Positions 32,865 to 41,119 of a DNA stretch of 48,029 nucleotides are shown here, in pieces. Each line of letters starts with the position of its first letter. Position 1 is the stretch's first letter. Under the pieces are notes generated by a model that saw only the letters and a list, made by a program, of their open reading frames with translations, made no database searches and was not told the origin of the DNA. The translations under genes were made by a program, and so were the position numbers. The stretch is taken from contig NZ_FMTT01000049.1 in NCBI RefSeq assembly GCF_900100345.1, positions 1-48,029 on the forward strand. The letters run 5' to 3'. Origin of the DNA: Paenibacillus tianmuensis. GTDB lineage: Bacteria; Bacillota; Bacilli; Paenibacillales; NBRC-103111.

Positions 32865-33122
32865 GCTTCGAAACGATTGCGTAACGCCGAAAGCCGCCGC
32901 TTCCGGGCTTTGGCCCCGGCTTCTTCTTCGGATTTGAAGTGTAATAAATACCTATGCAGAAAGCAAAGGGAAGTTGACCGAAAATTTCTGACAAAATCAG
33001 AAAAGAAGCGCGTAGGCTTGTCTGGACGGATATGCGAAAAGAAGGGCGAAACGGAGGGATTTTCTAAGCGCGGCGGAGGTGCGTACAGGGTACGCCGGAA
33101 TTTCCGGCGAGCCGGGGAGCCG
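32865..33122. other. Intergenic region between the ECF sigma gene and the prkA repeats
   Basis: Apart from the degenerate third repeat start, nothing is recognised. The open plus-strand frame here is not supported: it has no ribosome site and overlaps the sigma gene. A prkA promoter should lie here or within the repeats but is not evident. No anti-sigma gene is present. Confidence 0.5.
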
Positions 33123-33686
33123 TTACGGGCACCCCTCGACTTGGAGTCGCCGGACGGCTTCTTTCCGCGCCCGATGCAACCTTGTTTTGATCGTCGTGAG
33201 CGGGAGCTTTAAATAGGAGGCGATTTCGCCGGGCTTCATTTCGTATTTTGCCTTAAGCAGCAGCACATTCCGAAACGGCAATGGCATCTCCAAAATTTTC
33301 CCGAACATTTCGCGGCTGTCCTCACGCTTCAAATACTCCTCCTCCGCGGACGTATGGGCCTTCTCCGTCTCGATCCTGTCCACAACCGTAACTTTGCGAA
33401 AATAGGGACTCCTCTGATAATCCAACACGGTATTGCGAGTGATCGTGAGCAGCCACGCCCGGACGGAGCCGTCGCCCCGAAACGAAGCGATTCGGCGGTA
33501 AGCTTTCAAAAATACATCCTGGGTAATATCGTCGGCTACATCGTGTTTATGTATTAATCCATAGGCATAGCTCCATACCTCGCGGCGGTGCTGTTCCATC
33601 CATGATCTAAAAAGAGCCTCATCCTTGGAGGACGGGCGATTTTCCAAGTTACGACAATCGCTGGTTTGTTCTAATTTTTGCGGCAT
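33123..33686 (-). CDS. ECF-family RNA polymerase sigma factor
   Basis: A 187-residue sigma-70 family member with regions 2 and 4 only. Region 2 shows SYAYGLIHKHDVADDITQDVFLKAYRRI and SVRAWLLTITRNTVLDYQR. Region 4 shows LPFRNVLLLKAKYEMKPGEIASYLKLPLTTIKTRLHRAR. ECF factors direct RNA polymerase to stress or envelope genes and are usually held by a cotranscribed anti-sigma factor. None follows here: the next gene downstream is prkA after 357 nt. The ATG at 33686 is used because GGAGGAGG lies 11 nt upstream; the earlier TTG reading includes that site. The VanS-like kinase gene is upstream on the same strand. Confidence 0.92.
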   Translation of the reverse strand: MPQKLEQTSDCRNLENRPSSKDEALFRSWMEQHRREVWSYAYGLIHKHDVADDITQDVFLKAYRRIASFRGDGSVRAWLLTITRNTVLDYQRSPYFRKVTVVDRIETEKAHTSAEEEYLKREDSREMFGKILEMPLPFRNVLLLKAKYEMKPGEIASYLKLPLTTIKTRLHRARKEAVRRLQVEGCP

Positions 33687-33713
33687 CTCTATCCAAGCCT
33701 CCTCCGACAAACG

Positions 33714-33737
33714 AGCGCTTCCGGAGCGCTTTTTTTC
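33714..33737 (+). terminator. Plus-strand terminator-like hairpin antisense to the sigma gene leader
   Basis: AGCGCT-TCCGG-AGCGCT forms a 6-bp stem followed by six more Ts on the plus strand. No plus-strand gene ends here, so it would stop antisense transcription, or act only as a leader hairpin on the minus strand. Confidence 0.4.
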
Positions 33738-33755
33738 TTTATTATGAACTCTATT

Positions 33756-33794
33756 ACTTAACGATGAACTAAGAAAAGTTAACGAAATTCTTAA
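33756..33794 (-). promoter_or_regulatory. Four phased TTAA-type direct repeats upstream of the ECF sigma gene
   Basis: On the minus strand TTAAGA, TTAACT, TTAGTT and TTAAGT occur at 12, 10 and 11 nt spacing. OmpR-family regulators such as PhoP bind helically phased repeats of this kind, and an OmpR-family regulator gene lies 1.2 kb upstream. The match is suggestive only. Confidence 0.4.
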
Positions 33795-33862
33795 GATTTT
33801 CTATATAAAGACGAAAAAAACGCGCCGCCCCTTCAGGTTCGACACGTTTCATGTACATTTTC

Positions 33863-34978
33863 TTAAGAATTAGCCTTCTCTCCCAGGACATTCAGGCGCA
33901 CCGCAAAGACGGTCCGCTCCTCGTCGCTGGATGCGGAAATGGTTCCTCCGTGCAGCTCGACGATGCTTTTGGCGATGGCCAAGCCGATGCCGGAACCCCC
34001 GGTATACGTCGCGCGGGATTTCTCCACGCGGTAAAACCGTTCGAAAATATGAGGCAAATCGGTTTGCGGAATCGATTCGCCGTAATTGATAATTTGGATC
34101 ACGGCTTCGCCCCCTTCCTTGAAGCCCAGCACCTCAAGATACTTCCCTTCGCTGCCATACTTGATCGCATTGGAGATCAAATTCTCGAATACCCTTCGGA
34201 GCTTGTTGCCGTCGGCCATGACCGGCAGCTGCGATTCAAAAAAAGTCATATGCTGCTCGATCCCAGCCTCCTGAAGCTGCAGCCGGAACTGTGCGAAAAG
34301 CTGGCGCATCATTTCGACCAAATTGATCGGAGCCTTCTGGATCGTCGCCCCCGTAATATTGCTTAAGCGGGTATATTCGAATAAATCCTGAATCAATTGA
34401 AACAGCCGCTGCGATTCCTCGTACGCCATGTTGACATAATAACGCAGCTCCACTTCGTCCCGGTAACGGTCCTGCTCGATCAGACCGAGATATCCGGTAA
34501 TCGAGGTGAGCGGAGTCCGCAGATCGTGGGATACGTTCGTAATCAATTCGTTCTTGGTGGACTCGGCCCGCCGTTCTTCGTCAATCGACGTTTTGAGCCG
34601 CTCGACGACCTGGTTGATGTTCCCGGCCAGTTGGCCCAGCTCGCCCATGGACTGCACAGGCACTTTATGATCGAAGTCATCGGCGGCGATCCGCTGCACA
34701 TCCTCGATAATATGGATTAGGTACCTGTGGTAGCGGGCATCTTTTTCCCGTTTGAAAAAATATAAGGCCGACAGCATAAACAAAGGCAGCCCCGTAAGAA
34801 AGTAAATTTCCGGATAACCGATAGAAGAATTAATCCATTTGAATAGCGAATCTAAAGACAGCGAAGACAGCTTGGAAAAGTAAATCGACTTGGCGATTAT
34901 CTCCATTACTAACAGCACGACTACGGTCGTTAATGCGCTCCAGAAGAGCGGTACCGCGACTCTCCAGCTAGTTCTCAA
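33863..34978 (-). CDS. VanS-like HAMP sensor histidine kinase
   Basis: A 371-residue membrane kinase with two helices (about 8-28 and 55-72) around a short outer loop of about 27 residues. A HAMP domain (about 85-140) follows, then the HisKA H box in NVSHDLRTPLTSITGYLGL, the N box FENLISNAIKYGSEG and the G box GGSGIGLAIAKSIVELHGG. A small outer loop suggests it senses an envelope or intramembrane signal such as a cell-wall antibiotic or peptide, but this is inference. It starts with TTG at 34978, overlapping the regulator's stop by 11 nt, with GGTAGGA as ribosome site, so translation is coupled. Confidence 0.9.
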   Translation of the reverse strand: MRTSWRVAVPLFWSALTTVVVLLVMEIIAKSIYFSKLSSLSLDSLFKWINSSIGYPEIYFLTGLPLFMLSALYFFKREKDARYHRYLIHIIEDVQRIAADDFDHKVPVQSMGELGQLAGNINQVVERLKTSIDEERRAESTKNELITNVSHDLRTPLTSITGYLGLIEQDRYRDEVELRYYVNMAYEESQRLFQLIQDLFEYTRLSNITGATIQKAPINLVEMMRQLFAQFRLQLQEAGIEQHMTFFESQLPVMADGNKLRRVFENLISNAIKYGSEGKYLEVLGFKEGGEAVIQIINYGESIPQTDLPHIFERFYRVEKSRATYTGGSGIGLAIAKSIVELHGGTISASSDEERTVFAVRLNVLGEKANS

Positions 34979-35663
34979 TTTTGTATCCTACCCCCCATAC
35001 CGTGTGAATCAGCTTTTCTCCCGCCATTTCTTTTTCCAGCTTCTCGCGCAGCCGGCTGATATGCACCGTGACAGAGTTGTTCGCCTCAAAATACTTTTCT
35101 TTCCAGATCAGCTCGAAAATTTCCTCCGATCCGAAAACCCGGCCCGGATGGCTTGCAAGCAAAAATAAAATGCCAAATTCGATCGGCGTCAGCTTGATCG
35201 AGCGGTCATCGATCGAGACGGCATGGTTGCGTTTATCGATTTGCATCGATTTGATCTTGATGATCCCTTCCGCGTCCGGCTGGGCCGTCTGCGCATTGAA
35301 ATACGACCGCCGCAGCAGCGACTTGACCCGCGCCACCAGCTCCAGCGGGTTGAAGGGCTTGCCCATATAATCGTCGGCCCCCGTCATCAGGCCTAAAATT
35401 TTGTCCATATCCTCGTCCTTGGCGCTCAGCATCAGGATCGGCGTCGTCTTGTCCTCGCGGATTTTGCGGCAAACCTCCATCCCGTCCAATTCGGGCATCA
35501 TCACGTCCAGTATGACCAGATGGACAGTTTCCTCCTCGATCCGTCTTATGGCGTCGATTCCATTATGTTCCTTAATAACCTCGTAGCCTTCATTTTTCAA
35601 ATAAATTTCAAGCAAATTCGCGATTTTATGATCGTCGTCGACGATGAGGATGCGTTTATTCAT
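34968..35663 (-). CDS. VanR-like OmpR-family response regulator
   Basis: A 231-residue regulator. The receiver domain has ILIVDDDHKIANLLEIYL, the phosphoacceptor aspartate in LVILDVMMPELDGME, and the switch lysine in DYMGKPFNPLELVARV. The position before that lysine is glycine rather than the usual threonine, a small deviation (MGKP instead of TKP). The C-terminal winged helix ends with VTVHISRLREKLE and IHTVWGVGYKIEN. The ATG at 35663 has AAGGAAGG upstream. The partner kinase overlaps its 3' end. Phased direct repeats near 35891-35928 and upstream of the ECF sigma gene are candidate binding sites. Confidence 0.92.
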   Translation of the reverse strand: MNKRILIVDDDHKIANLLEIYLKNEGYEVIKEHNGIDAIRRIEEETVHLVILDVMMPELDGMEVCRKIREDKTTPILMLSAKDEDMDKILGLMTGADDYMGKPFNPLELVARVKSLLRRSYFNAQTAQPDAEGIIKIKSMQIDKRNHAVSIDDRSIKLTPIEFGILFLLASHPGRVFGSEEIFELIWKEKYFEANNSVTVHISRLREKLEKEMAGEKLIHTVWGVGYKIEN

Positions 35664-36000
35664 TCAACTCTACCTTCCTTAACCGGTTAGTTTAACGGCA
35701 GATTACCACGTTCCGGGAAGGAAATCAACGACTTGGCATTTCTTGGTGCCGTATGGCCATACGGATGTCTCCCTTCTTCATGCTGCGGGCATGTCGCTCC
35801 CCTCCCCTCTCTGGCGGCAAAAACCCGATCGTCCCCTCACGGTTAACGGATTCCATAGCAAAGCGCGCTTCCTTACTTTACCGCCTGTTCGTTAAGCGAA
35901 AGCTAAGCAAAGCTTACAAAAAGGTTACGCTTCCTTGCTAAAATCTAACAATACCCGGCAAGTCTTGATTCCTTAGTCAGCTGTTCGGAAGGTGTGTCAT
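35664..36000. promoter_or_regulatory. Intergenic region with phased direct repeats and a plus-strand promoter
   Basis: GTTAAGC (35891), GCTAAGC (35902), GCTTAC (35912) and GGTTAC (35923) recur every 10-12 nt, one helical turn, followed by TAAAAT at 35939-35944. This looks like an OmpR-family activated promoter reading to the right, or an autoregulatory site of the regulator gene to the left. The rest of the region shows no gene I can support. Confidence 0.45.
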
Positions 36001-36120
36001 ATGAGCGGCGAAATTTCGATTGGAGAATCAGCAGGGCGGCGAGCTATGAATACATTCATCCGGTTGACGGGGATGTGGAATTGCGAGGTTCAAAATAAAA
36101 AACGACGGGGTCCTTGGTGA
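36001..36120 (+). CDS. Possible 39-residue small protein
   Basis: A short frame beginning MSGEISIGESAGRRAMNTF, with GGAAGGTG 7 nt upstream of the ATG, lies 57 nt after the TAAAAT box of the phased-repeat promoter. It ends TGA at 36120. Its last third runs through the terminator of the convergent lactonase gene, which lowers confidence. No family is recognised. Confidence 0.28.
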   Translation: MSGEISIGESAGRRAMNTFIRLTGMWNCEVQNKKRRGPW

Positions 36121-36137
36121 ACAAGGAACCTCCGCCG
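36092..36137 (-). terminator. Terminator of the lactonase gene
   Basis: On the minus strand GGTTCCTTG pairs with CAAGGACC (with one bulge) and flanking CGGCGG/CCCGTCG extend the stem; TTTTTTATTTT follows. Confidence 0.85.
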
Positions 36138-36141
36138 TGAA

Positions 36142-37221
36142 CTAACCGATGGCCGCAAACTTGATACATACGGGCTTGGATACATCCAGTCTGTCCCCCG
36201 TAGGCAGAAGCTTCCCGGTAACCGCGTCCCGCGCGAACGTCACGATTTGATTCGAATCCCGGTTGGCTACGAGCACAAAACGTCCGTCCGACGAAAGAGC
36301 GAAGTTCCGCGGATGTCCGCCAAGCGTCGAAGCATGCTCAACAAGCGTGAGTTTGCCGGTCGAGGAATCGATGGCGTACACCGCGATGCTGTCATGTCCG
36401 CGATTGGAGCCGTACAGAAATTTGCCGTCCGGCGAGACGTGAATATCGGCGCACGCATTATCCCCTTCATAAGAAGCGGGCAGCGTCGAGACGGTCTGTA
36501 TTTCGCCGAGCTTGCCCTCCTCCGGATCGTAGGAGAATGCCGTGATCGTCGAACCCAGCTCGTTGATGACGTAGCCGTAAGGGAGCGACGGATGAAAAAC
36601 AAAATGCCGCGGTCCCGATCCGGGCGCCACCCGTACCTCGTCATGAGGAAGCAGCTTTCTGGCTGCGATGTCCAATTTATAGATAAAGAGGCGATCCAAC
36701 CCCAAGTCGGAGACGACCGCGTAGCGGTTGGCATGGTCGACGAATACGGAATGCGCGCGCGCCTGATTTTGCACGGGCAGGACGCTGGAGCCTTCGTGCC
36801 GGCGGATGTCCACGGTCTTGCCTATGTGTCCGTCCTCCAGCAGCGGAGACAGCCCGATCATGCCGCCGTGGTAGCTTGCTACCATGATATATTTATGGGT
36901 ACGGTCCAAAATAATGTGACACGTGGTCGCCGGCACCGTCAGCTCAATTCCGAGCAGCGACAGCTTGCCGGTTTCGGGATTGAACTCGTATGCCGCGGCA
37001 GCCCCGCAGCGCTTGCCTTCGGAATCGGCTCCTTCCGTGATGGCATATAGCTTCAAACCCTCCACATTCACATCCAGAAACGTCGGATTTTGCAGCCCGT
37101 CCGTTTGATCCGTCAGTTCGAGTCTTCCGGTATCGGGATCGAACCTGCAGGCGTACAAGCCCGGATCGGCCGCATCCGCATACGATCCCAAAAAAGCGAA
37201 GATCTTCTTCTTGCTCTCCAT
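36142..37221 (-). CDS. pgl: Lactonase family protein (6-phosphogluconolactonase type, beta-propeller)
   Basis: A 359-residue soluble seven-bladed beta-propeller of the Pgl/YkgB lactonase family. Typical blade motifs are FAFLGSYADAADPGLYACRFD, ARAHSVFVDHANRYAVVSDLGLDRLFIYKLD, GSGPRHFVFHPSLPYGYVINEL and GGHPRNFALSSDGRFVLVANRDSNQIV. Members hydrolyse 6-phosphogluconolactone to 6-phosphogluconate in the oxidative pentose phosphate path. Some relatives have other lactone substrates, so the reaction is likely but not certain. The ATG at 37221 has AGAGAGGTG upstream. The gene stands alone with its own terminator. Confidence 0.88.
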   Translation of the reverse strand: MESKKKIFAFLGSYADAADPGLYACRFDPDTGRLELTDQTDGLQNPTFLDVNVEGLKLYAITEGADSEGKRCGAAAAYEFNPETGKLSLLGIELTVPATTCHIILDRTHKYIMVASYHGGMIGLSPLLEDGHIGKTVDIRRHEGSSVLPVQNQARAHSVFVDHANRYAVVSDLGLDRLFIYKLDIAARKLLPHDEVRVAPGSGPRHFVFHPSLPYGYVINELGSTITAFSYDPEEGKLGEIQTVSTLPASYEGDNACADIHVSPDGKFLYGSNRGHDSIAVYAIDSSTGKLTLVEHASTLGGHPRNFALSSDGRFVLVANRDSNQIVTFARDAVTGKLLPTGDRLDVSKPVCIKFAAIG

Positions 37222-37326
37222 CCAAGCACCTCTCTATCTCATTCATGTCCTATAGGCATTATCGCAAATCCGCTGCCCTGAGGCAACCGGGCCGCTTCTC
37301 GCGGATTCGCTGAGCGCAAGGTAAAG

Positions 37327-37351
37327 AGGACCTCCCATAATGGAAGGTCCT
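37327..37351 (-). terminator. Possible terminator of the nupC-pdp-deoC operon
   Basis: AGGACCT and AGGTCCT enclose CCCATAATGGA, which adds CC/GG pairs, giving a stem of about nine pairs. The minus strand continues CTTTACCTT, only a short T tract. It lies 51 nt after the deoC stop. Confidence 0.5.
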
Positions 37352-37401
37352 TGGAGTCTAAATAAATGTCGCGTCGCGGACACTTTCCGGCGCGCCTCAG
37401 G

Positions 37402-38079
37402 TTAGTATGCGCTGCTCGACTGCTCGCCTTTGACGATCGATACGCCGGAGCTGGAGCCGATCCGGGTAGCCCCCGCTTCAATCATCGCCTTGACATCCTC
37501 CAGGCTGCGTACGCCGCCGGACGCCTTCACTCCGATGTCCGGGCCTACCGTTTTGCGCATCAGCGCGATATCCTCTACCGTAGCTCCGCCGGTGGAAAAA
37601 CCCGTCGACGTCTTCACGAAATCCGCGCCGGCCTTCACCGCCAAACGGCATGCCCGCTCCTTCTCTTCGTCGGTCAAGAGGCAGGTTTCGATGATGACTT
37701 TTGTCAGCGCCTTGCCTTTAGCCGCTTCGACGACGGCCCGGATATCCTGTTCCACCAGATCGTCCTGCTTATCCTTGAGCGCTCCGATATTGATCACCAT
37801 ATCGACTTCCGTCGCTCCGGCAGCGATCGCTTCCCGGACTTCGAACGCCTTCACTTCCGGCATCGTTGCCCCCAATGGAAAGCCGATGACCGTGCATACC
37901 TTCACGTCGGGCGTATCCTTCAGCACTTCATAAGCCGTCTTCACCTGTGCCGGATTGACGCACACCGAGGCAAAACGGTATTGCTTCGCTTCCTCCGCCA
38001 ACCGGATCACCGCCTCACGGCTAGCATCGGCTTTTAATAAGGTATGGTCGATTAATCGAGCGATTTCGTTCGTTGTCAT
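37402..38079 (-). CDS. deoC: Deoxyribose-phosphate aldolase
   Basis: A 225-residue class I aldolase that splits 2-deoxyribose 5-phosphate into glyceraldehyde 3-phosphate and acetaldehyde. The DeoC signature is clear: [11 protein letters not shown] at the start, [29 protein letters not shown], the catalytic lysine expected in [30 protein letters not shown], and [15 protein letters not shown]. The ATG at 38079 follows GGAGGAG by 7 nt; the earlier frame extension has no site. It is the last gene of nupC-pdp-deoC, completing the conversion of deoxynucleosides into central metabolites. Confidence 0.97.
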   Translation of the reverse strand: MTTNEIARLIDHTLLKADASREAVIRLAEEAKQYRFASVCVNPAQVKTAYEVLKDTPDVKVCTVIGFPLGATMPEVKAFEVREAIAAGATEVDMVINIGALKDKQDDLVEQDIRAVVEAAKGKALTKVIIETCLLTDEEKERACRLAVKAGADFVKTSTGFSTGGATVEDIALMRKTVGPDIGVKASGGVRSLEDVKAMIEAGATRIGSSSGVSIVKGEQSSSAY

Positions 38080-38121
38080 CTGCTTACTCCTCCGTTCGTT
38101 TTTCAACCCTCGAAACTAAGA

Positions 38122-39423
38122 TTAATGAATTTCCGCGTGCACCAGAACCGGACGTTCCACTTTGCCGGAGGCGATAGTGTACGATTCGTAGATGCTCTCA
38201 ATCACGTCATCCACCGTTTCGCGATTGCTGTGAATGGTAACAAGCGTATCCCCGGGCTTCACTTCGTCGCCGATTTTTTTGTACAGCATTAGGCCAACAC
38301 TCAGATCGATCTCGGATTCCTTCGTTGCGCGTCCCGCACCCAAGATCATCGCCGCGGTGCCGATGCTGTCGGCGACGATCTCCGAGACATAGCCCGCTTC
38401 CTTCGCCTTCACCTCGATACGGTATGCGGCAACCGGCAGCTTGGACGGGTCGTCCACGATCGACGCGTCTCCGCCCTGCGCGGCAATGAACGCTTTAAAC
38501 GTCTCCAAGGCCCGCCCGCTGGAAATCGCTTCCTCCAGCTTGCTTCGCGCTTCGCTCACGCTGGAAGCCTGCTTTGCCAAATATACCATATGACTGCCGA
38601 GCGTCAAGCATAGTTCGTGCAAATCTTCGGGACCTTCCCCGCGCAGCGTATCGATCGCTTCCTTCACTTCCAGCGCATTGCCGATCGCATACCCGAGCGG
38701 CTGATTCATATCGGAAATGACCGCCATCGTATGGCGTCCCACGTTGTTGCCGATGTCCACCATCGCCTTCGCCAGCGCCTTGGCGCTGTCCAAGTCTTTC
38801 ATGAACGCGCCGGCGCCTACTTTGACATCCAGTACGATGGCATCGGAACCCGAGGCGATCTTTTTACTCATGATCGAGCTGGCCATCAGCGGGATCGAAT
38901 TGACCGTCCCGGTGACATCGCGAAGCGCGTAAATCTTTTTGTCCGCCGGGGTCAGGTTTCCGGTCGGCCCGGTCACCGCAACTTTCACTTCGTTCACTTG
39001 CCTGACGAACTGCTCGCTGCTGATTTCGGCCTGGAATCCTGGAATCGCTTCGAACTTGTCCACCGTACCGCCGGTATGGCCGAGTCCGCGCCCGGACAGC
39101 TTTGCTACGGGAACGCCGACCGCGGCGACGAGCGGCGCAAGAACGATCGTCGTCGTATCGCCGACGCCTCCGGTGCTGTGCTTGTCCACTTTGATGCCTT
39201 CGATGGCGGACAAATCGATCGTATCTCCCGACGCCACCATAGCCATCGTCATATTCGCCGTCTCCGTCGGAGTCATGCCGCGGAAGAAGGCCGCCATCAG
39301 AAACGAGGACATCTGGTAGTCCGGGATCGTTCCGTTCGTATAGCCTTGCACGATGAAATCAATTTCCGTCTTGCTAAGCTCGTGACCGTCACGCTTGCGG
39401 GCAATCAAATCAACCATTCTCAT
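38122..39423 (-). CDS. pdp: Pyrimidine-nucleoside phosphorylase
   Basis: A 433-residue enzyme of the thymidine/pyrimidine phosphorylase family, which cleaves uridine, thymidine and deoxyuridine with phosphate. Visible are [23 protein letters not shown], the phosphate-binding [20 protein letters not shown], the family signature [21 protein letters not shown], and the nucleoside-site [11 protein letters not shown]. Length is normal. GGGGAG lies 9 nt upstream of the ATG. The order nupC, pdp, deoC suggests uptake, phosphorolysis, then aldol cleavage in sequence. Confidence 0.97.
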   Translation of the reverse strand: MRMVDLIARKRDGHELSKTEIDFIVQGYTNGTIPDYQMSSFLMAAFFRGMTPTETANMTMAMVASGDTIDLSAIEGIKVDKHSTGGVGDTTTIVLAPLVAAVGVPVAKLSGRGLGHTGGTVDKFEAIPGFQAEISSEQFVRQVNEVKVAVTGPTGNLTPADKKIYALRDVTGTVNSIPLMASSIMSKKIASGSDAIVLDVKVGAGAFMKDLDSAKALAKAMVDIGNNVGRHTMAVISDMNQPLGYAIGNALEVKEAIDTLRGEGPEDLHELCLTLGSHMVYLAKQASSVSEARSKLEEAISSGRALETFKAFIAAQGGDASIVDDPSKLPVAAYRIEVKAKEAGYVSEIVADSIGTAAMILGAGRATKESEIDLSVGLMLYKKIGDEVKPGDTLVTIHSNRETVDDVIESIYESYTIASGKVERPVLVHAEIH

Positions 39424-39463
39424 GTTTCTCGTCTCCCCGTGTTTAGTATAGTCATCGAATAAT

Positions 39464-40657
39464 TTATAGGAACAGCCCGATGAGCGTGGCCGACAAAATC
39501 GAGGCCAGCGTCGAGCCGAGCAGCAGCTTCAAGCCGAACTGTGCAGCCTCGTCTCCCCGTTTGTCGTTCAGCGCTTTCACCGCGCCGGTAATAATGCCGA
39601 TGGAGCTGAAGTTCGCAAAGCTGACCAGGAATACCGAGACGATCCCGACCGTACGGGCCGACAAACCCGAAGCGATGTCTTTGAAGCTCAGCATCGCAAC
39701 GAATTCGTTGGTCACAAGCTTCGTCGCCATGATGCCCCCCGCCTGCACGGCTTCGCTCCACGGGATGCCCATCAGGAACGCGACCGGTGCAAAAATATAC
39801 CCCAGCACGGATTGGAACGAAATGTGGAATATCAGCTCGAATACGTAGTTGATCATATTCATCAAAGCGATAAAACCGATGAGCATCGCGCCAACGATAA
39901 TCGCTACTTTGAATCCGTCCATAATGCTTTCGCTGATCATCTGGAAGAACGATTCCTTCGGATGTTGCTCCTCGTCGGCCACAACCGTCGCCTGTTCTTC
40001 CTCCGGATCGAGCTTGTACGGGTTAATAATGTTGGCGACTATCAGCGCTGAGAAAATGTTCAGCACGATGGCGACCACGACGTACTTCGGTTCAAGCATC
40101 GTCATGTATGCTCCCACGATCGAGATGCTGACCGCGCTCATTGCCGATGTGCAAAGCGTGTACAGCCGCTGCTTCGTGACCTGGTTGAGCTGCTTCTTCG
40201 TCGTCAGGAACACTTCCGATTGACCGAGCAGCGCGGCGGAAACCGCCACATAGTTTTCCAGCCGACCCATGCCGTTCAATTTGCTGAGCGCCAGCCCCAC
40301 ATATTTGATGACGAACGGCAGCACCTTCACATAGTTCAGGATGCCGATCAGAATCGAGATAAATATGATCGGCAGCAGCACGTTGATAAAAAAGGTCGAA
40401 GCGCCCTGATTTTCCAAGCCGCCGAATACGAAGTTGACGCCGCCTACCCCGAATTCCATCAGCTTGTTGAACAATCGGGAGACGAATGTGATCAGATCCA
40501 GACCGATCTTCGTATTCAGTATGATAAAGCTCAGCACAATTTGCGTAACGAGCATAGCCAGAATCGGTCTGCTGCGAATTCCTTTCCGGTTGTTGCTGAA
40601 CAAATATCCCACCGCAAACACCAGCAGCAACCCGGCCACTACGAATAAAAATTTCAT
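39464..40657 (-). CDS. nupC: Concentrative nucleoside transporter NupC
   Basis: A 397-residue membrane protein of the CNT family, which takes up nucleosides with H+ or Na+. Motifs typical of the family are NFVFGG...[14 protein letters not shown], the [28 protein letters not shown] region, and [17 protein letters not shown] with [19 protein letters not shown] at the C-terminal substrate site. About nine hydrophobic segments are present. GGAGGAA lies 5 nt before the ATG. It is the first gene of the nucleoside operon; a cre site and DeoR-type sites lie upstream, between it and deoR. Confidence 0.96.
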   Translation of the reverse strand: MKFLFVVAGLLLVFAVGYLFSNNRKGIRSRPILAMLVTQIVLSFIILNTKIGLDLITFVSRLFNKLMEFGVGGVNFVFGGLENQGASTFFINVLLPIIFISILIGILNYVKVLPFVIKYVGLALSKLNGMGRLENYVAVSAALLGQSEVFLTTKKQLNQVTKQRLYTLCTSAMSAVSISIVGAYMTMLEPKYVVVAIVLNIFSALIVANIINPYKLDPEEEQATVVADEEQHPKESFFQMISESIMDGFKVAIIVGAMLIGFIALMNMINYVFELIFHISFQSVLGYIFAPVAFLMGIPWSEAVQAGGIMATKLVTNEFVAMLSFKDIASGLSARTVGIVSVFLVSFANFSSIGIITGAVKALNDKRGDEAAQFGLKLLLGSTLASILSATLIGLFL

Positions 40658-40694
40658 CGAAATTCCTCCACGTAAAGGGAATTGAATTGTTAAT

Positions 40695-40708
40695 TGAAAG
40701 CGTTAGCA
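40695..40708. promoter_or_regulatory. CcpA cre site upstream of nupC
   Basis: TGAAAGCGTTAGCA fits the cre consensus (TGWAARCGYTWNCW) at every position. It lies 38 nt upstream of nupC and downstream of the likely promoter, a roadblock position predicting catabolite repression. Confidence 0.88.
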
Positions 40709-40868
40709 ATGAATGCAAAAAAGCTTCAACATCGAACACGATGATGGAGGACCAACGGGGCTGTACGATGCTGCCATTTTTAGCATTTCCTTTGCGATCA
40801 AGTTTAATGAGCTAATACGATGATGTTGTTTCGAAGCGGCTTCGATTACAATTTAACTATAACAAGTC

Positions 40869-40908
40869 ATTGAACAAATGTATATATAATATTGAACTTT
40901 TGTTCTTG
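40869..40908. promoter_or_regulatory. DeoR-type operator region of the nucleoside operon
   Basis: ATTGAACAA (40869) and ATTGAACTTTTGTTC (40891) repeat the ATTGAACA core known from the B. subtilis DeoR operator, 22 nt apart. A TATAGT box on the minus strand near 40862-40857 is a plausible -10. Induction by deoxyribose phosphate is expected from the family. Confidence 0.65.
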
Positions 40909-41042
40909 CAAACAAAGAAATTTTGAAGAATTTGTGGAACAACAACCTGCGTTTCCTATGGTTATCTCCTGATTCTGGTTCCAAAGCCCTCGTTTCTCGA
41001 TCATTTGTATGGTTTATCGTTTACATTCGTTCTTGATTTGCG

Positions 41043-41083
41043 TAAAAAAGAAACCATCCAAGCTTTCGCCCGGATGGTTCCTT
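41043..41083 (-). terminator. Terminator of deoR
   Basis: On the minus strand GAACCATCC pairs with GGATGGTTTC around a 13-nt loop and TTTTTT follows. It separates deoR from the nupC promoter. Confidence 0.88.
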
Positions 41084-41119
41084 AGCCCTTTAGCGGGATG
41101 CCGAATCTGATTAATTGCG

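Noticed and set aside
32877..33212. Plus-strand frame near the prkA repeats
   Set aside because: No ribosome site, it overlaps the ECF sigma gene end, and composition is not protein-like.
35753..35941. Plus-strand frame of 62 codons upstream of the VanR-like gene
   Set aside because: No ribosome site; it runs through the phased direct repeats, which better explain the bases.
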